Below the pieces are notes generated by a model that saw only the letters and a list, made by a program, of their open reading frames with translations, had not been told where the DNA came from and searched no databases. Positions 21,801 to 31,172 of a stretch of 64,000 nt of DNA are shown here, piece by piece (position 1 is the first letter of the stretch; each line of letters opens with the position of its first letter). The stretch is from the NCBI RefSeq assembly GCF_000734895.2, contig NZ_CP011382.1, positions 1,156,700-1,220,699 of the forward strand. The letters are read 5' to 3'. Made by a program: the position numbers and the translations under genes. This DNA is from Calothrix sp. 336/3 (GTDB lineage: Bacteria; Cyanobacteriota; Cyanobacteriia; Cyanobacteriales; Nostocaceae).

Positions 21801-23977
21801 GACTCAAACAAGCACAACGAGCAGTAGTCGCTTTGAGCATTTTTGGAGTAGTGGCAGTTTCCTCTGGGGGATTAGCTTATTGGCAAAGTCGAGAAGCAGT
21901 ACTTCGGGAAATTCAAGCTTTAAATTCTTCCGCTCAAGCTAATCTTTTATCCCACCAACAGTTAGAAGCTTTACTAACTTCGGTACGAGCAGCCCATCAA
22001 TTAAAACGGGTAATTTCCACGCCCCAAAATATCCAATCTTCAACTATTAATATTTTACAACGAAATCTGAATAATATTCAAGAGAAAAATCGCATTCTCG
22101 CCCATGATGCCAATATTACATCCATAGATATTAGTTCTAATGGTCAAAATATTGCCTCAGCTAGTGATGATGGAACATGGAAACTTTGGACACACCATGG
22201 TAAATTAATTCAGAAAATTACTGCCCACCAAGCTCCTATTAAAAGTCTGAGTTTTAGTCCTGACGGTGAAATGGTTGCCACTGCTAGCTTTGACAAAACT
22301 GTTAAATTATGGCGCGTTCGGGACGGTTCTCTCCTCAGAAGTTTTACGGGACATCAAGCAGAAGTATTAAGTGTTGCTTGGTCAAGGGATGGTCAATTCT
22401 TAGCTTCTAGTGGTGCAGATAATTTAATTCAAATTTGGCAACCCGATAACGGCAATTTAGTTAAAACCATAACTACTCAATCAGCTATTATTAATAGTAT
22501 CACTTTTAGCCCCGATAGTCAAACTATTGCGGCGGCAAATAGCAATCAAACTCTAACAATATGGCGAGTTAAAGATGGGAACTTAATTAAAACCATACCA
22601 GCCCATAGTGGAGAAGTATATACTATCGCCTTTAGCCCAGATGGTCAAACCCTTGCCTCAGGAAGTGCGGATAAAACTATCAAGATTTGGCAAGTCAGAG
22701 ACAGCAAGCTTATCCATACTTTCACTGCTCATAGTGCAGAAGTCAAAAGTGTGAATTTTAGTCCTGATGGACAGAGCTTAGTCTCTGGTAGTTTAGACAG
22801 TACTATCAAAGTTTGGAATCTTGCAGATGGTACGCTCCTAGAAAATTTTTCTGGTCATAGTATTGGAATTTTCAGTGTCAAATTTTTCCCCAATGGTCAA
22901 AATATCATCTCTGGAAGTGCAGATAAAACTATCAGAATTTGGCAGCGAAATAATCCTTTGCAAAAAACCTTAACTGGTCATACTGGGGAAATTTTCAGTG
23001 TGAATTTCCATCCCCAGGGTAACTTATTAGCCACAGGGAGTAGTGACACAAATATCAAATTATGGAATATCCCTGCTGGAAATTTACGACAAACTTTACT
23101 CGGTTATCAAAAGTCAATTTATGGACATAGTTCTCCTATATATAGTACCGTCTTTAGTCCCCAGGGCGATATTCTTGCCTCTGCTAGTAAAGATTACTAT
23201 ATTAAATTGTGGCGCGTTGCTGATGGATATATGATTAAGACCTTACAAGGTCATGAAGATAGTGTGAATAGTTTAAGCTTTAGTCCCGATGGTAAATTTC
23301 TTGCCTCTGGAAGTGATGATCAAACTGTGAAAATTTGGCAAGTCTATCAGCATACTTTAGTAAAGACTTTCAGAGGACATAATAATCAAGTTTTAACTGT
23401 GAGTTTCCATCCCCAAGGACATCTCCTAGCTTCTGGTAGTCGGGATAATACTATCAAAATTTGGCGTGTCGCAGATGGTAAGCTATTACAAACTTTGACC
23501 GGACATAGTAACACCGTCAACGGAGTAGTATTTCATCCCCAAGGCAAAATTTTAGCCTCTGCTAGCTCCGATAAAACGGTAAAATTATGGTATTTAGAGG
23601 ATATTGCTACTGCTAAATTCAATCCCCAACCTCAAACTTTGACTGGACATAGTGACTCAGTTTGGGGAGTAAATTTTAGTCCGGACGGTGAGATAATTGC
23701 TTCAGCCAGTAGTGATAAAACTGTCAAATTATGGAATTTAGCAGGTCAGGAATTAAAAACTTTGCAGGGACATAGTGATACTGTTTTTGGTGTCGCTCTC
23801 CAAAACCAGCTGCTTGCTTCCGTCAGTTTTGATGGTACCGGGAAATTATGGCAGTTAAATAGAAGAGAACTGCAAACCGCAGATTTAGATCATCTTTTGG
23901 TTCGCAGCTGTCGTTGGTTAGGTGATTATTTAGACAATCATCCCCAGGAGAATCAACCAGAAAAAGTCTGTCCTTAA
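18890..23977 (+). CDS. Caspase-like peptidase / STAND NTPase / WD40 repeat protein
   Basis: A 1695-residue protein. The N-terminus (about 20-265) is a peptidase C14 (metacaspase-like) domain with catalytic His106 in FSGHG and Cys157 in DACHSGG. A P-loop NTPase of the bacterial STAND type follows, with YFYGRE entry motif, Walker [10 protein letters not shown] near 558-566 and Walker [10 protein letters not shown] near 638. A charged helix and one hydrophobic segment (about 980-1000, [15 protein letters not shown]) precede 14 WD40 repeats (about 1065-1655), enough for two seven-bladed propellers. The family is known for ligand-gated NTPase switches in which the propeller senses and the N-terminal enzyme acts; orthocaspase-type proteins are typical of filamentous cyanobacteria. 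Proteolysis after sensing, possibly in programmed death or defence, is inference. The hydrophobic segment suggests the propeller could sit across or at a membrane. Confidence 0.95.
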   Translation: MSPIGITTSNLSSVKKSPTPKLWLLILGVSQYQDTDLPNLTYPSGDCQGLAKALVEATQGLYSTELKIYHDFSPLIPTLENILTTLEDIRQSAQNTDTILFYFSGHGIVDNSTQQVFLCLQNTKKSNLLQTALPLPQLLQLLNQCAVKNQLIWLDACHSGGMTLRGANPTPQLIATLQKCASQTQGFYALLSCDNHQQSWEFPELGHGVFTYFLMQGLQGAAADNQGQISIDSLYRYVYHKTLQYIDKTNQQIRLINQQKRGKGEAQLFQEYPLQTPKRIVEGVGEFILAKKAGLWKNSLSRRCGLLIEGRGTNSLSLDISKKITSIGQFKLEYLSGNRLSMGEIPTIIETCCQTPELETVLIYLRGKVSETETGEYLIFGNDIFLKRSWLKQILRHCHGKQIIILDIIATSDNISGQIWVDDLQIDSQSGQCIMAAISPPEQPDLFAEVFLDTLQSATTTEGLSAAGAIAQLQLKLAGSSIPLNIWLSGSQGIIEILPPQAENPEENTALDLGVCPYMGLSAFSEADSQYFYGRETLTQQIIHHLTHHSLTAVIGASGSGKSSLIQAGVIPQLRHGKQIPHSQEWFIATMRPGATPLVELAKVLPASSSLLEGFIYQGVESFVYWLRSLSYPVVLLFIDQFEELFTLCPAPEREKFIQLLLGIREYAGDRCKIIITLRADFIASCLEFADLATVLQTTNILVSPTLTLDDYRRVIINPSQQVGLRVEPELVEVLLRELNSSPGDLPLLEFVLEQLWQNRVEGELTLQVYQEKLGGLQGTLELSCQQVYGNLEREIQDCAKWIFLSLTQLGEGTEDTRRRVYKSELIVTKYPQQLVEQTLNILTAAKLIVMNVETTTIGSEKGEETANSTIIPSNITVEVAHEILIRHWSTLRWWLEENRSRLRSQRQIAQAAQLWYQHQEQPDFLLQGVRLAEAEDIYIKYTDELSQDVQQYIAACLAQRKQQQFLEKQRLKQAQRAVVALSIFGVVAVSSGGLAYWQSREAVLREIQALNSSAQANLLSHQQLEALLTSVRAAHQLKRVISTPQNIQSSTINILQRNLNNIQEKNRILAHDANITSIDISSNGQNIASASDDGTWKLWTHHGKLIQKITAHQAPIKSLSFSPDGEMVATASFDKTVKLWRVRDGSLLRSFTGHQAEVLSVAWSRDGQFLASSGADNLIQIWQPDNGNLVKTITTQSAIINSITFSPDSQTIAAANSNQTLTIWRVKDGNLIKTIPAHSGEVYTIAFSPDGQTLASGSADKTIKIWQVRDSKLIHTFTAHSAEVKSVNFSPDGQSLVSGSLDSTIKVWNLADGTLLENFSGHSIGIFSVKFFPNGQNIISGSADKTIRIWQRNNPLQKTLTGHTGEIFSVNFHPQGNLLATGSSDTNIKLWNIPAGNLRQTLLGYQKSIYGHSSPIYSTVFSPQGDILASASKDYYIKLWRVADGYMIKTLQGHEDSVNSLSFSPDGKFLASGSDDQTVKIWQVYQHTLVKTFRGHNNQVLTVSFHPQGHLLASGSRDNTIKIWRVADGKLLQTLTGHSNTVNGVVFHPQGKILASASSDKTVKLWYLEDIATAKFNPQPQTLTGHSDSVWGVNFSPDGEIIASASSDKTVKLWNLAGQELKTLQGHSDTVFGVALQNQLLASVSFDGTGKLWQLNRRELQTADLDHLLVRSCRWLGDYLDNHPQENQPEKVCP

Positions 23978-24013
23978 TGCAGTTGGGGGAATGGGTGACT
24001 GTCGCTTCGCTCC

Positions 24014-24043
24014 AATTGAAAATGAATTAAATAATTTTCAATT
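24014..24043 (+). terminator. Hairpin downstream of the caspase-WD40 gene
   Basis: A perfect 10-bp inverted repeat (AATTGAAAAT / ATTTTCAATT) with a 10-nt loop lies 37 nt after the stop codon. It is AT-rich and followed only by a short ATTTTGG stretch, so termination is likely from position but weakly supported by sequence. Confidence 0.4.
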
Positions 24044-24153
24044 CTCACATTTTGGAATTGCATAATTTTTGGGAGGTTTGGATTGGAGACAATCCCATCT
24101 CTTGATTTATTTAATTGTGAATTGGTAATATTTACCTCCCTGACCATCCAAAT

Positions 24154-24438
24154 CTATCTTGGTGGTGGTCCCGGTGGTCCTGGAGGTCTTCCTGGTCTTG
24201 CTGGTCTTGCTGGTCTTCTGGGGGGTGCTGTCCTCCTGACTGCACGTACACGGTTGGGAGGGGTTCTTCTGACCACACGTCTGCGAACTACCCGACGGTA
24301 TTTGGGTCTGGGAGGTCTTTGGGCAATTTGATACTCCGTAGTTTCCGGGTTATTTTCGGCAACACTCGGTGGTACGTTAGTCACCCCTATAGAAAGGGCG
24401 ATCGCCACACTCGCCATTCTCATTAACAGCTTGTACAT
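24154..24438 (-). CDS. Small secreted Pro/Arg-rich protein
   Basis: A 94-residue protein. It starts with a typical signal peptide (short basic start, hydrophobic core about 8-20, likely cleavage after PSVA near residue 27). The mature part is acidic for about a dozen residues and then almost entirely Arg, Pro, Val and Gly, ending in PPGPPGPPPR. Such tails are disordered and strongly basic. No enzyme motif is present and I do not recognise a named family. It could bind anionic polysaccharide, nucleic acid or membrane outside the cytoplasm (inference). The reverse strand is also open because of the codon bias, but only the minus reading gives a signal peptide. Confidence 0.75.
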   Translation of the reverse strand: MYKLLMRMASVAIALSIGVTNVPPSVAENNPETTEYQIAQRPPRPKYRRVVRRRVVRRTPPNRVRAVRRTAPPRRPARPARPGRPPGPPGPPPR

Positions 24439-24536
24439 TTTTGATTATCAAAAATAAAACAATCTTTTATCCTCTGAATTTATCCTAGGAAAAAATCTTC
24501 CCCGCAAATGAGAAGAAATAGTTAAAAATAAGCCAA

Positions 24537-24561
24537 AAGAGACGCAAAACTTACGTCTCTT
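24537..24561 (-). terminator. Intrinsic terminator of the DUF4870 gene
   Basis: A perfect 8-bp stem (AAGAGACG / CGTCTCTT) with a 9-nt loop lies 39 nt past the stop codon at 24600. On the minus strand it is followed by a T-rich stretch (TTTTGGCTTATTTTT), as expected of a Rho-independent terminator. Confidence 0.7.
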
Positions 24562-24599
24562 GATGATTTATGATAAATATTTACAAAACCTAGTTAAAC

Positions 24600-24974
24600 T
24601 TAAAAAATACGAAAGATGAATGGGTAACGGAAAGGCTCATCGGGTTGTGCCAGACAATGCAATAATGCCCAAATAGTCAATCCCCAATGGATAGCAAAAC
24701 CTAGAGCAATCACAGGGAAGAACAAGATACCACCAATCCCAAAGGTAATCCAGGAGAGGATACCGATAGGTACACCAATGACGGTTGCCCAAAACCAAAC
24801 ATTTAAATGAAAGTTAATTGACTCTTTGGCATTACTTTTGATTACTGGGTCATCTGCTACTAAATTAATCGCAATGGGAACCCCAATAGAAAAGAGTATA
24901 GTACTCAAGAATATTGACCCATGGCAAAGACAAGATAATAGTTTACGTTTATCAGAATTAGATGTAATTTCCAT
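24600..24974 (-). CDS. DUF4870 / Tic20-like small membrane protein
   Basis: A 124-residue integral membrane protein with three to four hydrophobic segments (about 13-34, 50-72, 74-100). The family signature is a conserved stretch between helices resembling DPVIKSNAKESINFHLN. DUF4870 proteins are widespread, small, helical membrane proteins of unknown function that resemble the Tic20 fold. The gene is flanked by its own terminator downstream and about 240 bp of upstream sequence, so it is probably monocistronic. Nothing shows a substrate. The family assignment is fairly certain; the function is not. Confidence 0.85.
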   Translation of the reverse strand: MEITSNSDKRKLLSCLCHGSIFLSTILFSIGVPIAINLVADDPVIKSNAKESINFHLNVWFWATVIGVPIGILSWITFGIGGILFFPVIALGFAIHWGLTIWALLHCLAQPDEPFRYPFIFRIF

Positions 24975-25125
24975 TATGCTCCTTCACTAGGTTTATAGTC
25001 TAGATTTTAGTCAATATTAACCAACACTGTATTCATGTTTTCCGCAAGATGTCATGAGGTTTACCGAACTTTACAGTTTACCAACTCATGCATACATATT
25101 GTATGGATATGTGTCCTAAAAACAA

Positions 25126-25150
25126 CAAGAGCGGAGTCACGCTCCGCTTG
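25126..25150 (-). terminator. Intrinsic terminator of the PEP-CTERM gene
   Basis: A GC-rich hairpin (CAAGAGCGGAG / CTCCGCTTG, one bulge) lies 67 nt after the stop codon at 25218. On the minus strand it is followed by TTGTTGTTTTTAGG. Stem, loop and T-tract fit a Rho-independent terminator. Confidence 0.7.
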
Positions 25151-25217
25151 TCTTCGATTTAACATTAAATTATGATTGACACCCTGTATACTCAAATATT
25201 ACCTGAAATAAACCTAT

Positions 25218-25916
25218 TTATGCTTTCCGTTTTTTGCGCTTGTAGAGGGAGTTTGCACCGATTGCACCGAATGTCAGTAAACCCATCATGGATGTAGGTT
25301 CAGGAACTGCTTTTGCTCCCTTGACAGCGATCGCGTTGACATCAAAACCATCACCACTGGTAGCTTTTTCTGTACTAGTACTTATGGTCGGTGATTTGTC
25401 TACCAACTTAACGTATCGGAAAAGAGTATTAGCAATATTCTTATCTTGTGCTTTGATAGTTGCACCTTCGGGCTTGATATAAGCACCATCATCGATATTT
25501 TCTATAATACCAAGTGAAATCCAATTATTTAAGTCGTTACCAACTAATACTTCCACCTTCTCATTATGACCATTCTGGTTTTTTTGTGTTCCCCAGGTCG
25601 TTTCCCAAATAGTGATTTCTGGGAAGAAATATTCTCCAAACTCAAAAATAGCTGAACCACCTAAACCTAAGCTCAAAAAGTTTCTTGTATCACCAGACTG
25701 AGGTCTTCCCTTTGCATTATCCGTATTTGCTCTAAATCTTTCAGAAATACCTTTACCTTCTTGGTAATTGAAAACATTGGTAGCAAAGTCCAATTCGGAA
25801 GATACAGAAGTATAGTTTTTGTTTTGGCTAGTAGTTGCAAAAGCAGGTGTCGCACTCAGTGCTGTCATCGCAATAGATACAGGTAACAACAGAGTCGCGA
25901 TAGTTTTGAGTTTCAT
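25218..25916 (-). CDS. PEP-CTERM sorted extracellular protein
   Basis: A 232-residue exported protein. An N-terminal signal peptide (about 1-27, ending at TPAFA) precedes a domain of about 170 residues, with recognisable beta-rich stretches such as FEFGEYFFPEITIWETTWG. The C-terminus has a classic PEP-CTERM tail: VPEPTS, one hydrophobic helix and KRKKRKA. PEP-CTERM tails are recognised by an exosortase (EpsH/XrtA-type), cleaved, and the protein is released to the surface or polysaccharide matrix; no exosortase gene lies in this window. The body resembles PEP-CTERM proteins that handle isolated hydrophobic ligands or carbohydrates only loosely, so no activity is assigned. It has its own terminator and a long upstream region. 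Confidence 0.9.
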   Translation of the reverse strand: MKLKTIATLLLPVSIAMTALSATPAFATTSQNKNYTSVSSELDFATNVFNYQEGKGISERFRANTDNAKGRPQSGDTRNFLSLGLGGSAIFEFGEYFFPEITIWETTWGTQKNQNGHNEKVEVLVGNDLNNWISLGIIENIDDGAYIKPEGATIKAQDKNIANTLFRYVKLVDKSPTISTSTEKATSGDGFDVNAIAVKGAKAVPEPTSMMGLLTFGAIGANSLYKRKKRKA

Positions 25917-26429
25917 AGTTAAAAAGTTGCGTATGTAATGGTTTAGGTGTCTTAACCACTACATCCTGTCACGGGTAATTAGGGGATGTCCACGGACATT
26001 GCTGTATCTTATTTATCTAGCGTAATATACTTAAATTTGATGTTTTTTGATGTATTATTCTTGCAATACTTTGCCCAATGTACTTTTGCGATAACGAAGA
26101 TTCTATTATTTTTGAAAAATTTATTTTTTTGCAGATAAAAATATGAAGTTACTGTAAATAGTTAAATTAAATGGGGGGCTAACTATAACAGTTATTCTAT
26201 GTATATTATCAGTTTATCCTGTGAAAGTCTAGAATTTTGCAAATAGTAATCATATATTCAGTTAATAGATAATTATGTCGTTGAGAAATTTTGTAACTGA
26301 CTATTCAATATCACCTATGCCAGATAGTTTAAGTTAGTGAACGATGCTAAAGGTGTGAATTTATTCAAGGCAGTCAAAGAACCCCTACAGAATCGTGTGG
26401 GAGTCCCTTGTCTGTCTTTTTTGATGTTA
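25917..26429. other. AT-rich intergenic region
   Basis: 513 bp between the start of the PEP-CTERM gene and the end of the amidase gene. It must carry the PEP-CTERM promoter. Near 26371-26415 a weak imperfect stem (TACAGAATCGTGTGGGA region) precedes a T-rich stretch when read on the minus strand and may end the amidase transcript. No credible ORF or RNA gene is seen. Confidence 0.5.
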
Positions 26430-27824
26430 TTAATCAATTGATGGACGGTATTGGAGCCAAGGTTGGGCAGTTTCAATTTGCGCTGCTAACTGAATCAGGG
26501 TTGCTTCGTCAGCAGGTTTCCCAACAAGTTGGACACTCAAGGGTAAACCGTTGCTAGCAAAACCTCTGGGTATGGCGATCGCAGGTTGTCCAGTGGCATT
26601 TGCTATGGGACAGGGTGCCACCCACTGGACAATTTTATTGAAGGTTTCTTCCGGACTCAGGTTTGCCCATTCACCGACACGGATGGGAGAATGAAGATAA
26701 ACGGGTAAGACTAAAACATCGATATCTGCAAATAAGGCGATAATCTGCCTTGCGGCTAGTTGCATTTTAAACACTGCCTGCAAGTATTCTCCCGCAGAAC
26801 CCGTACGAGATAAAAGCCAACGATTCACAGGTTGTAGAGCTTGGGGAGGAATACCAGAAGCTCCCACACCAGCTTGCCAAACTTGCTGAAATGGTTCTAC
26901 TAAAGCAGTGACATCAAGGTTTATCTCCTCAAGACAATGCCCCATATCTGCCAATAATTTGACTGTATCCAGGACACTAGTTTCACAGTTAGAATCGGCA
27001 CTGCCTAGGGGAGGAATACTGGTAGAAAAAGCAATACGTAATTTACCTGGTGGTATTTGGCTATGTTGTAAAAATGATGGTTCGGGATTAGGCAACCAGT
27101 AGGGATCACCGGTGATATAACCAGACATCACATCTAAAAGCGCTGCCGCATCGGCAACTGTGCGAGCAATCGGTCCATTGGTAGCAATTCCACTCAGGCG
27201 ATCGCCAGCTGGTGCATGACTCACCCGCCCCCGCGCAGGTTTGATACCAACTAATCCACAACAAGCCACCGGACCACGAATCGAACCACCACCATCAGAA
27301 CCCTGGGCGATCGCGCACAAACCCGCCGCCACAGCCGCCGCCGCTCCACCACTGGAACCCCCGGAGGTGTATTCTAAGTTCCAGGGATTACGAGAGGGGG
27401 GAAAACCCGTAGGCTCAGTGTAAGGAAAAGAACCAAGTTCCGATGTGGCTGTTTTGCCTAAAAGAATAAACCCAGCCCGCCGCAGCTTGGCAACTACCCC
27501 ATCATCGTAATCAGGGACATTATTTATTAAAGCTGGATTTCCGAAGGTGCAAGTCACCCCTGCGACTGGGTTTAAATCCTTAATGGAAATAGGTACACCA
27601 AAAAACGGTGGTAATTCCTCCCCCTTGGTTAAAATTTCGGTTTTCGCCTTGGCATCACTAATTGCCCCATCCGCCATCACGGTAAAATAACTACCCAGTT
27701 GAGGATTTAAACGTTGAATGCGCTCTAAATATATTTCCACCAATTCCAAAGGGGAAATCTGGCGACTACGAATTAATTCTGCCTGAACCAGGGCAGGAGT
27801 AAAAGCTAAATCAATTTCCTTCAT
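26430..27824 (-). CDS. Amidase-signature-family amidase
   Basis: A 464-residue cytosolic hydrolase of the amidase signature family, which cleaves carboxamide bonds. The Lys-cisSer-Ser triad is visible: Lys82 in VPISIKDL, the cis-Ser in TSGGSSGG (157/158) and the nucleophile Ser181 in GSDGGGSIRGP. The length is normal for a stand-alone amidase. GatA, the Glu-tRNA(Gln) amidotransferase subunit, belongs to the same family, but no gatB or gatC is adjacent and the C-terminal half is not GatA-like. The substrate is therefore unknown; cyanobacterial homologues are usually annotated simply as amidase. The start ATG is followed immediately by the usual family N-terminus. Confidence 0.92.
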   Translation of the reverse strand: MKEIDLAFTPALVQAELIRSRQISPLELVEIYLERIQRLNPQLGSYFTVMADGAISDAKAKTEILTKGEELPPFFGVPISIKDLNPVAGVTCTFGNPALINNVPDYDDGVVAKLRRAGFILLGKTATSELGSFPYTEPTGFPPSRNPWNLEYTSGGSSGGAAAAVAAGLCAIAQGSDGGGSIRGPVACCGLVGIKPARGRVSHAPAGDRLSGIATNGPIARTVADAAALLDVMSGYITGDPYWLPNPEPSFLQHSQIPPGKLRIAFSTSIPPLGSADSNCETSVLDTVKLLADMGHCLEEINLDVTALVEPFQQVWQAGVGASGIPPQALQPVNRWLLSRTGSAGEYLQAVFKMQLAARQIIALFADIDVLVLPVYLHSPIRVGEWANLSPEETFNKIVQWVAPCPIANATGQPAIAIPRGFASNGLPLSVQLVGKPADEATLIQLAAQIETAQPWLQYRPSID

Positions 27825-27976
27825 TTAAAGAATAACCTCATAAATAAAAATCCCCTGGTTTCAGAGGACTCATTTGTATCATCTATCTTCCATTCCTTAC
27901 CGTCTATATCATGGATGATTTATGGTCAGTCCGGTAAATCTAGCGTATGATCTTACACCAGATTTGGGGATTTTCC

Positions 27977-28840
27977 ATGCAGCAGCAACAAAATATCTTT
28001 AGTCATCTGACAGCGATTGAAAGAAACTCTCTCTCCTTCCCGGCACAGTTTCTTTACAATCAAAACCGACTCCATGGAAAAATTCTCGACTTTGGCTGTG
28101 GCTTCGGTAATGACGTAAAAATGTTACGGCAGAAAGGTTTAGATGTTACAGGGTATGACCCGTATTATTTTAATCAATATCCCCAAGGTAAATTTGATAC
28201 GATTATTTGTTTTTACGTGTTGAATGTGCTTTTTCCAGAGGAGCAAAGTCAAGTTCTCATGGCAGTATCCCACCTCCTCAAACCAGGAGGAAAGGCTTAC
28301 TACGCAGTCAGAAGGGATATAAAAAGAGAAGGATTTCGGCAACACTATGTCCATCAGAAACCAACCTATCAATGTCTGGTAAAGCTACCTTTTAAATCCA
28401 TTCATTTAGATGAATATCGAGAATTTTACGAGTATCAACATTATAACTATCAAAGAAATTCTTCTATTCACTGTCTTTTTTGTAATCCCCATAGAAACTT
28501 GAGAATTATCACAGAATCTGCTAACGCCTATGCCATGTTTGACGGCTATCCTGTTAGCAAAGGTCACGTTTTAGTAATTCCCAAACGCCATGTGAGTAAT
28601 TATTTTGACTTGCCCCTGGCAGAACAATCAGCTTGCTGGTTGATGGTGAATCGTGTACAAGAAATTTTAACCCAGGAATTTGCCCCAGATGGTTTTAATG
28701 TGGGCATGAATATTCAGCGAGCCGCAGGACAAAATATGATGCACGCCAGTATTCATATTATTCCTCGTTATCAAGGGGATGCCATGGCAAAGAGAGGGGG
28801 AATGCGGTGCGTCATCCCTCAGAAATCAGTTATCAAGTAA
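27977..28840 (+). CDS. Methyltransferase-HIT domain fusion protein
   Basis: A bifunctional protein of about 287 residues. The N-terminal half is a class I SAM-dependent methyltransferase with SAM-binding motif I ILDFGCGFG (about 36-44), acidic motif II (GYDP) and a LLKPGG post-motif. The C-terminal half (about 165-287) is a HIT domain with the zinc-like CLFC pair, the KGHVLVIPKRH strand and the active-site region. The usual HxHxH triad reads HASIH (256-260), so the middle, normally nucleophilic His is Ser258. HIT proteins hydrolyse or transfer nucleotides. An upstream in-frame ATG at 27947 would add ten residues, but only the ATG at 27977 has a purine-rich stretch (GGGGAT) at a suitable distance. 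It converges with the hydrolase gene, leaving 15 bp between stops. Confidence 0.88.
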   Translation: MQQQQNIFSHLTAIERNSLSFPAQFLYNQNRLHGKILDFGCGFGNDVKMLRQKGLDVTGYDPYYFNQYPQGKFDTIICFYVLNVLFPEEQSQVLMAVSHLLKPGGKAYYAVRRDIKREGFRQHYVHQKPTYQCLVKLPFKSIHLDEYREFYEYQHYNYQRNSSIHCLFCNPHRNLRIITESANAYAMFDGYPVSKGHVLVIPKRHVSNYFDLPLAEQSACWLMVNRVQEILTQEFAPDGFNVGMNIQRAAGQNMMHASIHIIPRYQGDAMAKRGGMRCVIPQKSVIK

Positions 28841-28855
28841 GAGAATATCTCATAT

Positions 28856-29800
28856 TTACTTGCAAAATTCCAAAATATGTTTTGCTGTCACCTGGGATTT
28901 TTCTAAATGGGGAACGTGCCCACTATTTTCTATCCAAATTAACTGACTATTCGGAATGACTTGTTGGAATTTCTTGGCATCTTTTGTGCCTAAGATTCTA
29001 TCATCATCACCCCAGAGAATTAATGTTGGCTGTTGAATCGCTGCCATTTCTGATAACTTAAAAGCACTATAGCCACCGCTTTTAGTAAAGGCAATTAAAG
29101 CTTTACTCCATTCCGGATGTTCCAGATGTAAGGAGGCACAAATTTGAGCATCTAGGGTAGCAAAAGTTTTGTCTTTATATGCCGCACGACTAATATTTTG
29201 ACGGATATTCGGACTACGTAAAAAATTTGTTGCCCAAGCATCCAAGGGGGGAAACATGAATTTGACTAAGGGAGAACTACCTAAAAATCCTGCACTATCA
29301 ATTAAGATTAACTTCTCGACTGATTGCGGATAAGTTAGTGTAAAGTCAATGGCTGCTGCACCGCCCATGGATGCACCAACTAAAATCACTGGCTGGTTAA
29401 TTTGAGTTTGCCAAAAATGATAAAGATGGGTTTTGATGTTAACCTTATTAAAGGTAATTCCTGCTGGTCTGGCTGTAAAACCAAAACCGAGTAAATCCAC
29501 AGCGCAAGTATCATGATGCTCTGACAATAAGGGTATCAGGCGACGAAATTCTAAAATAGAGCTATCAAAACCATGGATTAATAATATGGGAATATTGCCA
29601 CTGCCTTGACGTACATAGGTAGTGAGAATTGGTTCTGTGGTGATGGGAGTATTGATGGCTGTTTGTTGAATTGTTTGCCCCAGAGCAATCGAAGTAGATT
29701 CTGTGAGTTGGGTAAAAGCTGCTGGTAAAAAGGCAGGATAATCAATTGCCGATACATCTACACCAGAAAGGGATTCATTCAGAGCCACGGGAACTCCCAT
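28856..29800 (-). CDS. Alpha/beta-fold hydrolase
   Basis: A 314-residue alpha/beta hydrolase. It shows the oxyanion motif LLIHGFDSS (73-81), the nucleophile elbow GASMGG (Ser144), the acid in LWGDDDRIL (Asp267) and the base in NSGHVPHLE (His295). The cap region is short. An N-terminal extension of about 60 residues precedes the core fold and lacks a signal peptide. Homologues are annotated as hydrolases or haloperoxidase-like enzymes, but no residues define a substrate. It is convergent with the methyltransferase-HIT gene and divergent from the DD-peptidase gene. The catalytic triad is complete, so an active esterase or lipase-like enzyme is likely. Confidence 0.9.
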   Translation of the reverse strand: MGVPVALNESLSGVDVSAIDYPAFLPAAFTQLTESTSIALGQTIQQTAINTPITTEPILTTYVRQGSGNIPILLIHGFDSSILEFRRLIPLLSEHHDTCAVDLLGFGFTARPAGITFNKVNIKTHLYHFWQTQINQPVILVGASMGGAAAIDFTLTYPQSVEKLILIDSAGFLGSSPLVKFMFPPLDAWATNFLRSPNIRQNISRAAYKDKTFATLDAQICASLHLEHPEWSKALIAFTKSGGYSAFKLSEMAAIQQPTLILWGDDDRILGTKDAKKFQQVIPNSQLIWIENSGHVPHLEKSQVTAKHILEFCK

Positions 29801-30215
29801 ACAGTAAATGACACTGGATTCGATTTTACCTTAGGTAGGGAGAAAACACGCGATCGCGACACTATCTTGCCTGATTGCATTGCCAGACCTTATGCTATTT
29901 CTCTGGGAAGAAAGCTTCCTAGGTGTATCTAGCAAGTTTTACCACATTAGGTAATTTTTGGTATTAGGATTTGAATCGGTACAAAACTTGGTCTCGCGAT
30001 CGCAGAAACAATTTTCTCACAAGCCATCAAAGCACCGGACAAATTTCGTGCGGTTGGTCTGATTTGCAACGCAGCGAACCCACGTTTTTATCATTTTTGA
30101 TGTCGTTGTGATTAGGGAGTATAGTCGTTAATGGATAAAGATAAAATCTTTATTAAATTTTGCGCGTAAAGAATTTACGTGTGAAGAAGTTTAGTAAAAA
30201 GTAATGTGAGACAAG
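29801..30215. other. Divergent promoter region with a palindrome
   Basis: 415 bp between the divergent starts of the hydrolase and the DD-peptidase genes. It holds two HIP1-type sites (about 29850 and 29996) and a palindrome CGTAAA-GAA-TTTACG at 30165-30179, 37 bp upstream of the DD-peptidase ATG, a position suited to an operator. A short stem GGAAG/CTTCC is near 29907. No gene is apparent. Confidence 0.5.
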
Positions 30216-31172
30216 ATGGGAAAACCCAAAACACAAGCTCCTATTCGGCTTTCTAGAGTAGTAGTAACACTAACCACCCTAACTACTGGTATTAGTCTGG
30301 AAAATTTTAACCGAGCCGAGGCTAATGTTGTTCAAGCATCCCAACCTGCCGAATCTGCTGCATCTGCGTCCCAATCATCTCCCTTTGGTGTACAGCCAAT
30401 TAGACCGAGATTTTGCCAAGGTGATTTGGACACTACGATTACTTCGATTGTTAATAATCCGAGTTTTAAAACCGCAAAATGGGGAATTGTTATCAAACCA
30501 ATTGCGGAACCTGGGAGTCTTTATCAACACAATCCCAATATTAATCTCATCCCCGCATCAAATATCAAACTATTGACGACGGCGGCAGTATTACAGTTTT
30601 ATACTGAAAACCGTCCAGAACAACTAGCTTCCCTAGGTAATTTGGTGACTGCGGTGAATCGTTATAGCAACAATCCAAAAGCAAACTCGTTATTGCGTCG
30701 GATTGGAGGGAAAAAAGCCGCAATGACTGCTCTTGCTAATCTGGGTGTGGATACTAGTGCTTACCGACAAGTCGATGGATCGGGATTATCTCGGAATAAT
30801 CGTGCTACCCCATCCACATTAGTTGGAGTGCTAGAAAAAATGTATGTTCGTCGTCCTAACGAAGTGAACGCAGAACATTCATTACTAAAACAACTACAAC
30901 CAAAACGAGATTTGTTTTATAACTCTTTAGCGATCGCTGGAGTTAACGGAACCCTACGCAGTCGCTTTTTAAATACCCCAGTTCAAGGACGACTATTTGG
31001 TAAAACCGGTACTTTGCGGGGGGTTCGCTCCCTTTCTGGATACCTGCAAAATCCCGACTATGGAACCATTGCCTTTAGCATTGTGGTCAATCAACCTGGT
31101 CAGTCAGGACAGCGATTAACCCAAGCCATCGACCAGATTTTGCTAAAAACCTCCCAGGTAAATCGCTGCTAA
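30216..31172 (+). CDS. dacB: Compact PBP4-type D-alanyl-D-alanine carboxypeptidase
   Basis: A 318-residue penicillin-binding protein of the S13 (PBP4/DacB) family, which trims or cleaves D-Ala cross-links in peptidoglycan. A signal-type N-terminus (about 10-36) implies export. Active-site motifs are SNIK (Ser115, Lys118) in PASNIKLLTTAA, SNN (Ser151) in NRYSNNPKANSLLRRIGG, and KTG (263-265) in FGKTGTLRG. Classical DacB has a large insert between the first two motifs; here they are only about 33 residues apart, so the accessory domains are missing and the protein is short for the family. It converges with an N-acetylmuramoyl-alanine amidase gene with stop codons overlapping by 4 nt. Carboxypeptidase versus endopeptidase action is not decided by sequence. 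Confidence 0.85.
   Translation: MGKPKTQAPIRLSRVVVTLTTLTTGISLENFNRAEANVVQASQPAESAASASQSSPFGVQPIRPRFCQGDLDTTITSIVNNPSFKTAKWGIVIKPIAEPGSLYQHNPNINLIPASNIKLLTTAAVLQFYTENRPEQLASLGNLVTAVNRYSNNPKANSLLRRIGGKKAAMTALANLGVDTSAYRQVDGSGLSRNNRATPSTLVGVLEKMYVRRPNEVNAEHSLLKQLQPKRDLFYNSLAIAGVNGTLRSRFLNTPVQGRLFGKTGTLRGVRSLSGYLQNPDYGTIAFSIVVNQPGQSGQRLTQAIDQILLKTSQVNRC

Noticed and set aside
24083..24331. Gly-rich 82-codon plus-strand frame
   Set aside because: It is the antisense of the Pro/Arg-rich secreted protein; only the minus reading has a signal peptide.
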